This document shows positions 30,738 to 40,052 of a stretch of 64,000 nt of DNA, piece after piece. The notes below the pieces were generated by a model. That model saw nothing but the letters and a program-made list of their open reading frames with translations. It did not search any database and was not told the origin of the DNA. A program made the position numbers and the translations under genes. Numbering within the stretch: position 1 is the stretch's first letter; each line of letters begins with the position of its first letter. The stretch is from Burkholderia sp. BCC0322 (GTDB lineage: Bacteria; Pseudomonadota; Gammaproteobacteria; Burkholderiales; Burkholderiaceae), in the NCBI RefSeq assembly GCF_902833045.1, contig NZ_CADFDU010000022.1, positions 19,192 to 83,191 on the forward strand, written 5' to 3'.

Positions 30738-32369
30738 TTACTGGCAAAGCGGCTGCCTTGTCGAGCCTGCGCCGGCGGCTTCCGGCCCCGTTTTTTCGAC
30801 ATTCGCGCTGCCCGCGCCGCGCGCATCGCAGCGCGCATCGACGACGGTCGGCGTGATGAAGACGACCAGTTCGCTGCGCTGGTCGCGCTGCGCGCGATGC
30901 CGGAAAAGCGCGCCCAAAAACGGTATTTTGCCCAAGAGCGGGACGCGCGTCACATCGTTCCGGTTCAGCTGCTCATAGATCCCGCCGATCGCGACCGTCC
31001 CACCGTTCTCGACCTCGACGCGCGTCTGGACGTGCTTTGTATGGATCGCCGGGCCGGCCGCCGTCGGCTCGCCGATGCTGTCCTTCGTCACGTCCAGGTC
31101 GAGCACCACGCGCCCGTCCGGCGTGATCTGCGGCTCGACCTCAAGCTTGAGCGTCGCCCGGCGGAACTGCACGCCGCTCACGCCGTTGCCGACCTTCGCC
31201 TGGTACGGCAGCTCCGAACCCTGTTCCACGATGGCCTTGACGCGATCGGCGGTCACCACGCGCGGGCTCGAAACGATCTGGCCCCGCCCCTGCGCCTCGA
31301 GCGCGCTCAGTTCGACATCGAGCACACGGCTGAGCGGCGCGGCGAACAGCGTGAAGCCGGCGGTTGCCGCTTCGAAGCCGCCGAGCGGCCGCGCAGCAAG
31401 GTCGAGCGCGTTGCGCGCGCCGGTCGTGAATGTGCCGCTCTCGCCCGACGGCGGCCGCTCCTGCGCCCGCAGCGCGACGCGTGCGCCGAGATTGCGCGAA
31501 AAACCCTGCTCGCCCTCGACGATGCGGGCCTCGATCCGGACCTGCCGCGACGGCCGGTCGATCGCATCGATCAGGCTCGCGATCTGGCCGAGACGCGGCG
31601 CGAGATCGGTGACGAACAGCAGGTTCGTACGCGGATCGGCCGCCGCGGCCCCACGCTTCGACAGCAGGCGCTGGCCGGTCGCGCCGGCCAGCAGCCGTTG
31701 CACGTCCTGCGCGCGCGGGTAGTGCAGCGCGAACGTACGGCTCGCAAGCGGCTCCAGATCGGCAGCCCGCGCGTGCATTTCGAAGCGCTCGCGTTCGCGC
31801 GCGGCCAGCTCGGCCGCCGGCGTGACCCATATCACGTTGCCCCGCCGGGACATCGCGAGCCCGTGCGTATCGAGCAGCGTGTCAAAGGCATCGCGCCAAG
31901 GCACATTGTTCAGACGTAACGTGACGGTGCCACGCACCTGCTCGCCGACGACGATATTGAGTCCGGTGAAGCGGGCGAACGCGTCGAATGCGGCCGCGAG
32001 CCCCGCCCCCTGCAGATTCAGCGAGATCCGCCGTGCGTCGTCCGCATCGCCCGGGTGTCGGGCAGCAGCGTCGGCCATCCGGGCCGGCGGCGCCAACGGG
32101 ATCGGCGGCCCCTCCAGCCCGGGTGCCGGGGTGGCGGCCTCCGCCTGAAGCGCCGCGCGAGCCGCCTGGTCGAACGGAGGCTGGCCGGCCGCCGTCGATA
32201 CGGCGTTGTCCGCACCGTCCACCGCACCGTGCGGCAGCGGCAGGCTCGGAACCGGCATATCCATCGCCGCTGCAGGCCAGACGGCCGGCAGCGGCGGCAA
32301 CGCGGCGCTTGCACCGGCCGCGCTCAATCCGGCCCAGACAGCAAGTGCCCGACATCCGGGTTTCATCAT
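30738..32369 (-). CDS. pilQ: PilQ-type secretin (short form)
   Basis: This 543-aa outer-membrane secretin lets a type IV pilus or DNA-uptake pseudopilus through the outer membrane. Residues 1-22 look like a signal peptide, then comes a proline/alanine-rich linker. A secretin short domain follows ([20 protein letters not shown], about 113-180), then an N1-type domain ([17 protein letters not shown]), and then the C-terminal secretin core with [23 protein letters not shown] split by normal spacing and [17 protein letters not shown]. The AMIN domains of longer PilQ proteins are not evident, so it resembles HofQ. It overlaps the PilO-PilP fusion by 4 nt and precedes aroK by 40 nt. Confidence 0.9.
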   Translation of the reverse strand: MMKPGCRALAVWAGLSAAGASAALPPLPAVWPAAAMDMPVPSLPLPHGAVDGADNAVSTAAGQPPFDQAARAALQAEAATPAPGLEGPPIPLAPPARMADAAARHPGDADDARRISLNLQGAGLAAAFDAFARFTGLNIVVGEQVRGTVTLRLNNVPWRDAFDTLLDTHGLAMSRRGNVIWVTPAAELAARERERFEMHARAADLEPLASRTFALHYPRAQDVQRLLAGATGQRLLSKRGAAAADPRTNLLFVTDLAPRLGQIASLIDAIDRPSRQVRIEARIVEGEQGFSRNLGARVALRAQERPPSGESGTFTTGARNALDLAARPLGGFEAATAGFTLFAAPLSRVLDVELSALEAQGRGQIVSSPRVVTADRVKAIVEQGSELPYQAKVGNGVSGVQFRRATLKLEVEPQITPDGRVVLDLDVTKDSIGEPTAAGPAIHTKHVQTRVEVENGGTVAIGGIYEQLNRNDVTRVPLLGKIPFLGALFRHRAQRDQRSELVVFITPTVVDARCDARGAGSANVEKTGPEAAGAGSTRQPLCQ

Positions 32370-33235
32370 GGCCGCCTCCCTTCGTTCAGGGTGACTCGGT
32401 ATGCGCCGTCCGCCGTCGCGAGCGTCACGGCGACGGGATCGACTCGCACCACTCGCGCTGCCCCGAGGGTTTCGCCGGGCACCACGGCCGTGAACGCGCC
32501 GTCACCGTCGTCGAACAACGCGAGACCGGTGCGCCCATCGCGGATCGTGCCCGCCAGGCGAGCAGCCGCCCCCGCCGCTTCAGACGAATCAGCCTCGCCG
32601 AACGGATCGGCATCAGGCGCATCGGCCAGATCCGGCGTCTCCCCGCCCGTGGACATTACCGCCGGCAACTCCGGAAACACGTCGACAGACATTTCCACGC
32701 GCGCAGCCTCCTTTCCCCGTTCGACACGCAGCGCGGTCGGCACCGCCAGCACCGGGAAACGCGCCAGCCCGCCGACCATCTGCAGCAACGCGCGAAAGCC
32801 GCCATCCGCGACGATGCGCACCGTGCGCCGGCCGTCCGAACCCGCACCATCGGTGCGCAACGGCTCGATCGATACGCCGAGCAGCCCGCTCGACGCGGCG
32901 CGATCCGCCAGTTCCAGCATCAACGCGGCCCATTCCGGCGCATGCGACGAGCGATCGCCGTATGCCGCCGCCGGATGCCCGTCGCGTTGCCGGGCAGCGG
33001 CCGTCAAAACACGCTGCGCGTCGGCCTCGCGCATCTGCGCCGCCGCCAGCAACGCGCGGCTGTGCGCAAGCCCGCTCCAGTCGGCGGCATTCGCCAGATG
33101 AATGCCACCCGCCAGCACGGCCGCGAACGCGAGCATGCAGCCTGCGATGTGTGCGGCCGCCGGCGGCACGCGCCGCATGCCCCCCAGCCACTCATCGCCA
33201 CGCCGTGCGGGCCGATGCGCGAGCGCCGCCGTCAT
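32366..33235 (-). CDS. PilO-PilP fusion-like pilus assembly protein
   Basis: This 289-aa protein occupies the place of pilO and pilP between pilN and pilQ. A span at about 29-50 follows a basic N-terminus, as in PilO. A helical stretch and a ferredoxin-like domain (GGFRALLQMVGGLARFPVLA, then VEMSVDVFPEL) complete the PilO part by about residue 195. After an acidic linker, residues 225-289 read like a PilP beta-sandwich (AGTIRDGRTGLALFDDG, VVPGETLGAARVVRV). PilP normally carries a lipoprotein signal; here the domain would be anchored by the PilO span. Start and stop overlap pilN and pilQ by 4 nt each. The fusion assignment is inferred from order and weak pattern similarity. Confidence 0.7.
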   Translation of the reverse strand: MTAALAHRPARRGDEWLGGMRRVPPAAAHIAGCMLAFAAVLAGGIHLANAADWSGLAHSRALLAAAQMREADAQRVLTAAARQRDGHPAAAYGDRSSHAPEWAALMLELADRAASSGLLGVSIEPLRTDGAGSDGRRTVRIVADGGFRALLQMVGGLARFPVLAVPTALRVERGKEAARVEMSVDVFPELPAVMSTGGETPDLADAPDADPFGEADSSEAAGAAARLAGTIRDGRTGLALFDDGDGAFTAVVPGETLGAARVVRVDPVAVTLATADGAYRVTLNEGRRP

Positions 33236-33840
33236 GCGCCGCCTCCCGGGGCTTTTCGAGGCAACATCGCGTCGTGCCAGCGCAGTTGAACCGAGAACCG
33301 GAAAGGCATCCCGCCCGTCGCGACAGGCGCATCCGAGGCAGGCTTCAACGCATCGATGTCGATCCGCCAACCACGCTGCTCGCGCGCCATCCCGGCGAGC
33401 CATCGCGCGGCCGCCCGGTAGCTCGCGGCGCGTGCATCGAGCACGGCACCGGCCGACGTCGTGCGCAGCGCGTCGAGCCGCACGGTGCCGTCGCGCACCT
33501 CCGCCAACATGGCCAGCAGCCCCGCGACGTGCCGGTAGGGCGCGGCAAGCGCGTCCGCCTGCGCGTCACGCTGCGAGGCAACGGCCGCTGCATTTGCAGC
33601 GCGCGTCGCGGCGCCCACCTGCGGCTGCAACTGCCGCAGCCGCGCCTCCACGCTTGCGCGCTCGGTATCCACACGCCACCGCGCCCCGGCGGCGGCGCCT
33701 GTCCACAGGCCGGCGCCGAGCACGCCGAACAGAATCGCCGCACCGCACTGCATGGCGCGACGACGTCGCAACGCCCGCGCCAGCCGCTCGCGGTAGGGCA
33801 GCAGGTTGAAGCCCCACGGCCCCGCATGACGGACCGTCAT
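33232..33840 (-). CDS. pilN: PilN-like pilus assembly protein
   Basis: This 202-aa inner-membrane protein begins with the PilN hallmark FNLLPYRERLARALRRRR, the segment that binds PilM. A single span at about 33-52 follows. A periplasmic coiled stretch (about 60-120) and a small alpha/beta domain complete it. It links cytoplasmic PilM to the periplasmic PilO/PilP domains. The ATG at 33840 overlaps the pilM stop, and its own stop overlaps the next gene, so the four pil genes are tightly coupled. Confidence 0.82.
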   Translation of the reverse strand: MTVRHAGPWGFNLLPYRERLARALRRRRAMQCGAAILFGVLGAGLWTGAAAGARWRVDTERASVEARLRQLQPQVGAATRAANAAAVASQRDAQADALAAPYRHVAGLLAMLAEVRDGTVRLDALRTTSAGAVLDARAASYRAAARWLAGMAREQRGWRIDIDALKPASDAPVATGGMPFRFSVQLRWHDAMLPRKAPGGGA

Positions 33841-34763
33841 TCCCACACCCCGCGCAATGCCAGCCCGAACGCGACAGCCCATGCCGGGCCGCCCGGCGTG
33901 CCGGCGGGCGGGCACGCTTGCCCGTTCCAGCCCGTGCAGTCAAACGGCACCACAACCGCGCCGAGCACGTCGCCGATTTCGGCAATGGACGTATCGAAAC
34001 GGGCGAGACACCGCTCGTCCCCGGCCACGAGTACGCAACACAAGGCCCCGAGCGAGCGCCTGCGCAATGCATCGGAAATCGGCCCCGGCACGGCGCCGGA
34101 CAGCGTCAGCACCGGCACGGCCAACGGGCCGTCGATGCGCCAGCCGTGCACGCCCGAGTCATGAAACCAGAGCGCCGCGCAGGGCCCCGCCTGCGCGTCG
34201 GGTTCGAATTGCGCGGCATAGCGCAACGCACGCAGCGCCGCGGCCGACTCCCCGTCGACCACCGTCAGGTCGACACCGGCCTGCGCGGCTACGTCGATCC
34301 GCCGTTCGAGCAGCGCCAGCGGAGCCACGGCAATCTCGATCGCGCCCGACCCCGCTCCGCCATCCTGCCGCCAGTCGAACGCGAGACCGTCCGGCGCCAG
34401 CCCCGAGATGCGTTCGGCCGCCTGCCGCGCGGCGTCCTCGATATCGTCCCGCCCGGCCAGATCCAGCGTCGCGGTGCGTATCTCGTCATCGTGCAACGCC
34501 ATCACGCCACGCGCATCGCACCGCACGCCGGCCGCCGACAGTCTCGACACGGCTGCGGCCAGCGCTCGCGCGACCGCCGCCCAGCGCGCATCCTCCGGCC
34601 CGCCCGCCAACCCGACCGGCTCCCGTTCGAGCCCCTCAACGTACACCTGAGCGCCCCGGCCGCGCCGGCTCAGCACGACCACCCTCACCTCGTCCGCACC
34701 GACGTCGATTCCCGTCGACCGGTGCCCGCCCCGCGCAAACCGCGCTCCCCATCGTCCCGCCAT
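33837..34763 (-). CDS. pilM: PilM-like pilus assembly ATPase-fold protein
   Basis: This 308-aa cytoplasmic protein has an actin-like fold, diverged from classical PilM. The N-terminal GIDVGADEVRVVVLSRRG matches the first phosphate-binding loop of the fold, and VVDGESAAALRALRYA corresponds to the later conserved helix. It is the first gene of the pilM-pilN-PilOP-pilQ unit, whose product binds the PilN N-terminal tail. The start at 34763 was preferred to a longer frame because of a GGGAGG ribosome-binding site and because the conserved part begins shortly after it. The low similarity makes the exact role less certain than for pilQ. Confidence 0.75.
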   Translation of the reverse strand: MAGRWGARFARGGHRSTGIDVGADEVRVVVLSRRGRGAQVYVEGLEREPVGLAGGPEDARWAAVARALAAAVSRLSAAGVRCDARGVMALHDDEIRTATLDLAGRDDIEDAARQAAERISGLAPDGLAFDWRQDGGAGSGAIEIAVAPLALLERRIDVAAQAGVDLTVVDGESAAALRALRYAAQFEPDAQAGPCAALWFHDSGVHGWRIDGPLAVPVLTLSGAVPGPISDALRRRSLGALCCVLVAGDERCLARFDTSIAEIGDVLGAVVVPFDCTGWNGQACPPAGTPGGPAWAVAFGLALRGVWE

Positions 34764-34934
34764 CCCAGCCTCCCGAAATCGTCGCGGCCCGTGCCGCGTT
34801 TCCAAGACCTGATTCTGCAAAGCGGCGGGGGCGCCCGACAGTCGGCCTAACGGCCAGCATCCGCTCGCGACGGCCTCGCGCGGGCTATGCTGGAAGTACG
34901 CCAAGCCGCGTCTTCGCGGCGGGCGGCCCCCGCG

Positions 34935-34964
34935 TCAAGGCCGGTCTTACCGGGCGGCTATAAT
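34935..34964 (+). promoter_or_regulatory. Candidate promoter of mrcA
   Basis: A perfect TATAAT (34959-34964) lies 20 nt before the mrcA start codon, with TCAAGG 18 nt upstream as a weak -35. The predicted leader is only about 13 nt long. Confidence 0.5.
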
Positions 34965-34983
34965 CGCGGGACTGTTTTCCGGT

Positions 34984-37374
34984 ATGCCTATGCAATCCAC
35001 GACTCCTACGTCCCCGCCTCCTGCCCCGGAGCCGAAGAAGCGTCCCTGGTGGCAAAAAGTCCTGCTCGGATTCGCCACGATGTGCGTGGCGCTCGTCGTG
35101 GCCGGCGGCCTCGTGCTCGGCTACGCGCTCGTCGTTGCGTGGCCGAACATGCCGTCGCTCGACGCGCTGACCGACTATCGGCCGAAGGTGCCGCTGCGCA
35201 TCTATACGTCCGATCACGTCCTGATCGGCGAATTCGGTGAAGAACGCCGCGACGTCGTCCATTTCAAGGACGTGCCCGACTCGCTGAAGAAAGCGATCCT
35301 GGCGATCGAAGACGCGCGCTTCTACGATCACGGCGGTGTGGATCTCACCGGCATCGTCCGCGCCGGCTTCGTCGCGCTGACGAACGGCCATGCATCACAG
35401 GGGGCGAGCACGATCACGATGCAGGTCGCGCGCAACTTCTTCCTGTCGAGCGAGAAGACCTACACGCGCAAGATCTACGAGATGCTGCTCGCGTACCGGA
35501 TCGAGCGTGCGCTGACGAAGGATCAGATTCTCGAGGTCTACATGAATCAGATCTATCTCGGCCAGCGCGCGTACGGCTTCGCGAGCGCCGCGCGGGTCTA
35601 CTTCGGCAAGGACCTGAAGGACATCACGCTAGCCGAAGCGGCGATGCTCGCGGGGCTGCCGAAGGCGCCGTCCGCGTACAACCCGGTCGTGAACCCGAAG
35701 CGCGCGAAGGTGCGCCAGGAATACATCCTGCAACGGATGCTCGAGCTGAACTTCATCTCGCGCGAGCAGTACGACGAGGCCGTCGCGCAGCCGCTCGTCG
35801 TCAAGGGACCGGGCCGCGATTTCAGCGTGCACGCAGAGTACGTCGCGGAAATGGTCCGGCAAATGATGTACGCGCAGTACCGTGAGGAAACCTACACACG
35901 CGGCTTCAACGTCGTCACGACGATCGACTCCGCGGACCAGCAGGTCGCGTACACCGCGCTGCGCAAGGGCATCATGGATTACGAACGCCGGCACGGCTAT
36001 CGCGGTCCGGAAGGCTTCATCGAGCTGCCGGCCGGCGCCGACGACCGCGAACAGGCGATCGACGATGCGCTGCTGGAACACCCCGACAACGGTGAGCTGA
36101 TTGCCGCGGTCGTCACGGCCGCCAGTCCGCGCCAGATCACGGTTGCGTTCATCGACGGCAGCAATGCGACGATCGAAGGCGACAACCTGCGCTTCGCGTC
36201 GGGCGCGCTGTCGGCCAACGCGCAGCCGAATCGCCGCATCCGGCCGGGTGCGATCGTCCGCGTCGTGAAGAACGACACCGGCAAATGGTCGATCACGCAG
36301 TTGCCGCAGGTCGAGGGGGCGTTCCTGTCGATCGTCCCGCAGGACGGCGCGATCCGCTCGCTTGTCGGCGGCTTCGACTACAACAAGAACAAGTTCAACC
36401 ACGTCACGCAGGCATGGCGGCAGCCGGGTTCGTCGTTCAAGCCGTTCATCTATTCGGCGTCGCTCGACAAGGGCCTCGGGCCGGCAACCGTGATCAACGA
36501 CGGCCCGCTGTATTTCAGCGCGGCCGAAACGGGCGGCCAGCCGTGGGAACCGAAGAACTACGGTGGCGGCTTCGAAGGCCCGATGTCGATGCGTACCGCG
36601 CTGCAGCGCTCGCGCAACCTCGTGTCGATCCGGATCCTGAACCACATCGGCACGAAGTACGCGCAGCAGTACATCACGCGCTTCGGCTTCGACGCCGAAC
36701 GTCATCCGGCCTACCTGCCGATGGCACTCGGCGCGGGCCAGGTCACGCCGCTGCAGATGGCGGGAGCGTACTCGGTCTTCGCGAACGGCGGCTACCGCGT
36801 CAATCCGTACCTGATCGCCGAAGTCACCGATCCGAACGGCGCGATCGTCGTGCGCGCGCAGCCGCTCGTCGCCGAGCAGAATGCGCCGCGCGCGATCGAC
36901 GCGCGCAACGCGTACGTGATGAACAGCCTGTTGCAGAGCGTCGCGCAGCGCGGCACGGGCGCCCGGACCAACGTGCTGAAGCGCACCGACCTCGCGGGCA
37001 AGACCGGCACGACGAACGACTCGCACGACGCGTGGTTCGCCGGCTATCAGCACACGCTCGCCGCGATCGCGTGGATCGGCTACGACAATCCGCGCAGCCT
37101 CGGCGATCGCGAAACGGGTGGCGGCCTGTCGCTGCCGGTCTGGATCGACTACATGGGCGCCGCGCTGAAGGGCGTGCCAGAGTACAAGCCGGCGGTGCCT
37201 GACGGCGTCGAGTCGCTTGGCGGCGAGTTGTACTTCACCGAGTTCACGCCCGGCCACGGCTTCGTGTCGACGGTTGGCGTGCCGCAGGCGCCGGCCGCGC
37301 AGAACGTCGACGCCACCGTGCCGCACGTCGACGAGCAGGAAAAGCAGGACATCATGAACCTGTTCGCGCACTGA
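34984..37374 (+). CDS. mrcA: Penicillin-binding protein 1A, bifunctional peptidoglycan synthase
   Basis: This 796-aa class A PBP polymerises glycan strands and cross-links them at the inner membrane. One span lies at about residues 28-50. The glycosyltransferase domain has the catalytic glutamate in EDARFYDHGG (E109), then STITMQVARNFFLS and EVYMNQIYLGQRAYG. The transpeptidase motifs are SSFK (S483-K486), SRN (543-545) and KTGTT (673-677). An OB-like insert between them is typical of PBP1A. The stop is followed by a hairpin terminator shared with cyaY. It stands divergent to pilM, a common arrangement in proteobacteria. Confidence 0.97.
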   Translation: MPMQSTTPTSPPPAPEPKKRPWWQKVLLGFATMCVALVVAGGLVLGYALVVAWPNMPSLDALTDYRPKVPLRIYTSDHVLIGEFGEERRDVVHFKDVPDSLKKAILAIEDARFYDHGGVDLTGIVRAGFVALTNGHASQGASTITMQVARNFFLSSEKTYTRKIYEMLLAYRIERALTKDQILEVYMNQIYLGQRAYGFASAARVYFGKDLKDITLAEAAMLAGLPKAPSAYNPVVNPKRAKVRQEYILQRMLELNFISREQYDEAVAQPLVVKGPGRDFSVHAEYVAEMVRQMMYAQYREETYTRGFNVVTTIDSADQQVAYTALRKGIMDYERRHGYRGPEGFIELPAGADDREQAIDDALLEHPDNGELIAAVVTAASPRQITVAFIDGSNATIEGDNLRFASGALSANAQPNRRIRPGAIVRVVKNDTGKWSITQLPQVEGAFLSIVPQDGAIRSLVGGFDYNKNKFNHVTQAWRQPGSSFKPFIYSASLDKGLGPATVINDGPLYFSAAETGGQPWEPKNYGGGFEGPMSMRTALQRSRNLVSIRILNHIGTKYAQQYITRFGFDAERHPAYLPMALGAGQVTPLQMAGAYSVFANGGYRVNPYLIAEVTDPNGAIVVRAQPLVAEQNAPRAIDARNAYVMNSLLQSVAQRGTGARTNVLKRTDLAGKTGTTNDSHDAWFAGYQHTLAAIAWIGYDNPRSLGDRETGGGLSLPVWIDYMGAALKGVPEYKPAVPDGVESLGGELYFTEFTPGHGFVSTVGVPQAPAAQNVDATVPHVDEQEKQDIMNLFAH

Positions 37375-37391
37375 CCACCGGCCCGGACATG

Positions 37392-37418
37392 AAAAAAGCG
37401 CCCTGCGGGGCGCTTTTT
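37392..37418. terminator. Bidirectional terminator between mrcA and cyaY
   Basis: A symmetric hairpin AAAAAGCGCCC/GGGCGCTTTTT with a TGCG loop has a T-run on both strands. It can end the converging mrcA and cyaY transcripts. Confidence 0.88.
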
Positions 37419-37465
37419 CTTTGGCACGACGCATCGGGGCACGGCCCCGGCTCCGGGCTGGGCTG

Positions 37466-37819
<354 letters not shown>

Positions 37820-37831
37820 TCAGGGACGATC

Positions 37832-38110
37832 ATGCGAGTCGTTTTCCGGATGAGCGCGATTGTAGCGGCTTTGGCGATTCTTGCCGGCTGCGGTCAAAGC
37901 GGCGCGCTCTATCTGCCCACCGTGCCTCCGATGCCCAAGCCACTCCAGCAGCAGGACACGCCGCCGTCGGACGTGAAGCCGACCGATGAAAACGCGTCGT
38001 CCGACAGTGTGCCCGATTCGTCCGGCACGCCGCTCACGCTGTCACCCGAATTGTCGAGCGGTGCATCGACCATGCCCGCACCGGCGTCGAGCCCGGCCGT
38101 CGCGAAGTAA
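37832..38110 (+). CDS. lptM: LptM-type small lipoprotein
   Basis: This 92-aa lipoprotein has a signal peptide ending in LAGC, with the lipidated cysteine at residue 20. GQSGALYLP directly after it is the signature of the LptM/YifL family, whose members help mature the LPS transporter LptD. The rest is a low-complexity Pro/Ser/Asp-rich tail. It is divergent from cyaY as in many proteobacteria. I chose the ATG at 37832 because a longer frame lacks any conserved sequence before the signal peptide. Confidence 0.88.
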   Translation: MRVVFRMSAIVAALAILAGCGQSGALYLPTVPPMPKPLQQQDTPPSDVKPTDENASSDSVPDSSGTPLTLSPELSSGASTMPAPASSPAVAK

Positions 38111-38140
38111 CGACGCGCCGCCTGCACGGCCCACGAAACG

Positions 38141-38175
38141 AGGCGATGACTTCCCGGTCATCGCCTTTTGTTCTT
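38141..38175 (+). terminator. Intrinsic terminator of lptM
   Basis: A perfect 10-bp stem AGGCGATGAC/GTCATCGCCT with a TTCCCG loop is followed by TTTGTTCTTT on the plus strand. It lies between the converging lptM and msrQ. Confidence 0.8.
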
Positions 38176-38188
38176 TCAGGCTGCGCCG

Positions 38189-38890
38189 TCACGCGCGCGC
38201 GCGCCGCCATCCCCATGCAACGAGCCGCCAGCCGAGCAGCGCGGCCACGATTGCCGCATAAAGCCTCGGCTGCGCGAGATTGTGCTTGCCGGCCCTCATC
38301 CACCAGAAGTGCAGCACGCCGAACAGCACGATCGCATAGATCGCGCTGTGCAACGTCGCCCAGTGGCGGCCGAGCCGGCGCGCCATGGCACGCGGCGAGG
38401 TTGCCGCGAGCGGAATCAGCAGCACGAACGCGGCGAACCCGACCGTGATGAACGGGCGCTTGCCGACGTCCTTCAGGATCGCGACGACGTCGAACCACTT
38501 GTCGAACCACAGGTAGGTCGTGAAATGCAGCGTCGCGTAAAAGAACGCGAACAACCCGATCATCCGGCGAAAGCGCAGCAGCGCGGTGAACCCGGTCATG
38601 CGCCGAAGCGGCGTGACGGCGAGCGTGACGCAAAGCATCACGAGCGTCCAGAGGCCCGTCGAGCGCGTGATGAACTCGATCGGATTCGCGCCGAGCCGGT
38701 CGGTCAGCCCGAACAGCACGAGACGCGCGAGCGGATAAAGGCCGGCCGCGAAAACCAGCACCTTGGCCGGTGCGAGCCAGCGCGGCGCGGTGGCGAGACG
38801 GACCGCGCTGCGCCGTGCGGCACGTGCTGCCGGGCCCGCGCCAGCGGTGGGCACCTGGGTCAGCGTCGAAGGGGGCATGTCGTTTCTCAT
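38189..38890 (-). CDS. msrQ: MsrQ, heme-binding membrane subunit of periplasmic Met-sulfoxide reductase
   Basis: This 233-aa protein has about six spans (ferric-reductase-like fold) and passes electrons from the quinone pool to MsrP. Conserved stretches are TGLWTLVMLCVTLAVTPLRR, RRMIGLFAFFYATLHFTTY with a heme histidine, and RRLGRHWATLHSAIYAIVLFGVLHFWW with two more. I start it at the ATG at 38890 (MRNDMPPS); an internal ATG at 38878 is possible. It is 8 nt downstream of the msrP stop, so the two form a small operon. Confidence 0.92.
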   Translation of the reverse strand: MRNDMPPSTLTQVPTAGAGPAARAARRSAVRLATAPRWLAPAKVLVFAAGLYPLARLVLFGLTDRLGANPIEFITRSTGLWTLVMLCVTLAVTPLRRMTGFTALLRFRRMIGLFAFFYATLHFTTYLWFDKWFDVVAILKDVGKRPFITVGFAAFVLLIPLAATSPRAMARRLGRHWATLHSAIYAIVLFGVLHFWWMRAGKHNLAQPRLYAAIVAALLGWRLVAWGWRRARA

Positions 38891-38898
38891 CGCCGCCC

Positions 38899-39894
38899 TC
38901 AAAAATTCTTCTTCAGGTCCATGCCCTGATACATCGACGCGACCAGGTCGCCGTAGCCATTGAACATCAGCGTCTTGCGCTTCGGCGTGAAAAAGCCGTC
39001 CTCGCCGATGCGCCGCTCGGTTGCCTGGCTCCAGCGCGGATGATCGACGTTCGGGTTCACGTTCGAATAAAAGCCGTATTCGTTCGACGCATACGTGTTC
39101 CAGCTTGTCTTCGGCTGCTTGTCGACGAAGCGGATCTTCACGAGCGACTTCGCGCTCTTGAAACCGTACTTCCACGGCACGACGATTCGTACCGGCGCGC
39201 CGTTCTGGTTCGGCAGCACCTGCCCGTAGACGCCCATCGTCAGCAGCGTCAGCGGATTCATCGCCTCGTCCATCCGCAGCCCTTCGGAGTACGGCCAGTC
39301 GAGCACCGGCGTCGAGAGGCCGGGCATCTGCGACGGATCGGCCAGCGTGATGAACTGCACGTACTTCGCGTTACCGGTCGGCTGTACGCGCTTGATCAGT
39401 TCGGACAGCGGCACGCCGATCCACGGGATCACCATCGACCATCCTTCGACGCAGCGCAGCCGGTACACGCGCTCCTCGAGCGGCGCGAGCTTCAGCAGTT
39501 CGTCGAGATCGAACACCTTCGGATGCAGTACCTCGCCCTCGACGCTCACGCGCCACGGGCGAGGCCTCAGCGTGCCGGCGTTCTGCGCGGGGTCACGCTT
39601 GTCGGTGCCGAATTCGTAGAAGTTGTTGTAGGAGGTAATGTCCTTGAACGGTGTCACCGTGTCGGTCGCGACGAACTTCGGATTCGTCTTCGCCGCGAGC
39701 TTCGCGGCCCGCGCGTCGGGCGACGCATAGGCGGCAAGTGCCGCGCCGCTGCTGCCGAGCAGCCCGCCGGCCGCCGCGAGGCCGGCCGCCTGCAATACGC
39801 GCCGCCGGTTCTCGAACACCGCACGCGGCGTGATTTCTCCGGGCGCGATATCGCCGCCGGTCAGTACGTTCCGCAAAGGGCGTTTGATCCACAT
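38899..39894 (-). CDS. msrP: MsrP, periplasmic molybdopterin Met-sulfoxide reductase
   Basis: This 331-aa molybdoenzyme of the sulfite-oxidase fold repairs oxidised methionines in envelope proteins. A twin-arginine signal is seen at [16 protein letters not shown] (about 29-44), with cleavage after ALA. The molybdenum-coordinating cysteine is C148 in [32 protein letters not shown] and [19 protein letters not shown] are typical of MsrP. It forms an operon with msrQ. Confidence 0.95.
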   Translation of the reverse strand: MWIKRPLRNVLTGGDIAPGEITPRAVFENRRRVLQAAGLAAAGGLLGSSGAALAAYASPDARAAKLAAKTNPKFVATDTVTPFKDITSYNNFYEFGTDKRDPAQNAGTLRPRPWRVSVEGEVLHPKVFDLDELLKLAPLEERVYRLRCVEGWSMVIPWIGVPLSELIKRVQPTGNAKYVQFITLADPSQMPGLSTPVLDWPYSEGLRMDEAMNPLTLLTMGVYGQVLPNQNGAPVRIVVPWKYGFKSAKSLVKIRFVDKQPKTSWNTYASNEYGFYSNVNPNVDHPRWSQATERRIGEDGFFTPKRKTLMFNGYGDLVASMYQGMDLKKNF

Positions 39895-39989
39895 CGTGCT
39901 GCTCCTCCTGCATGCGCCGCGCGCAGCTTCATGAGCGTTCGACCGGCCCCGTCTTGCGCCGTTCGACGCCCGGATCGCCCGCCCGTTAC

Positions 39990-40025
39990 AAAAGAAAACC
40001 GCCGGGCACGCAGTGCGCCGGCGGT
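39990..40025 (-). terminator. Intrinsic terminator of resB-ccsB
   Basis: On the minus strand the long hairpin ACCGCCGG...GCAC/GTGC...CCGGCGGT (small internal mismatches) is followed by TTTTCTTTT. It starts 27 nt after the ccsB stop. Confidence 0.82.
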
Positions 40026-40052
40026 CTCATAGTCGGACGAACAGCGGAAATC

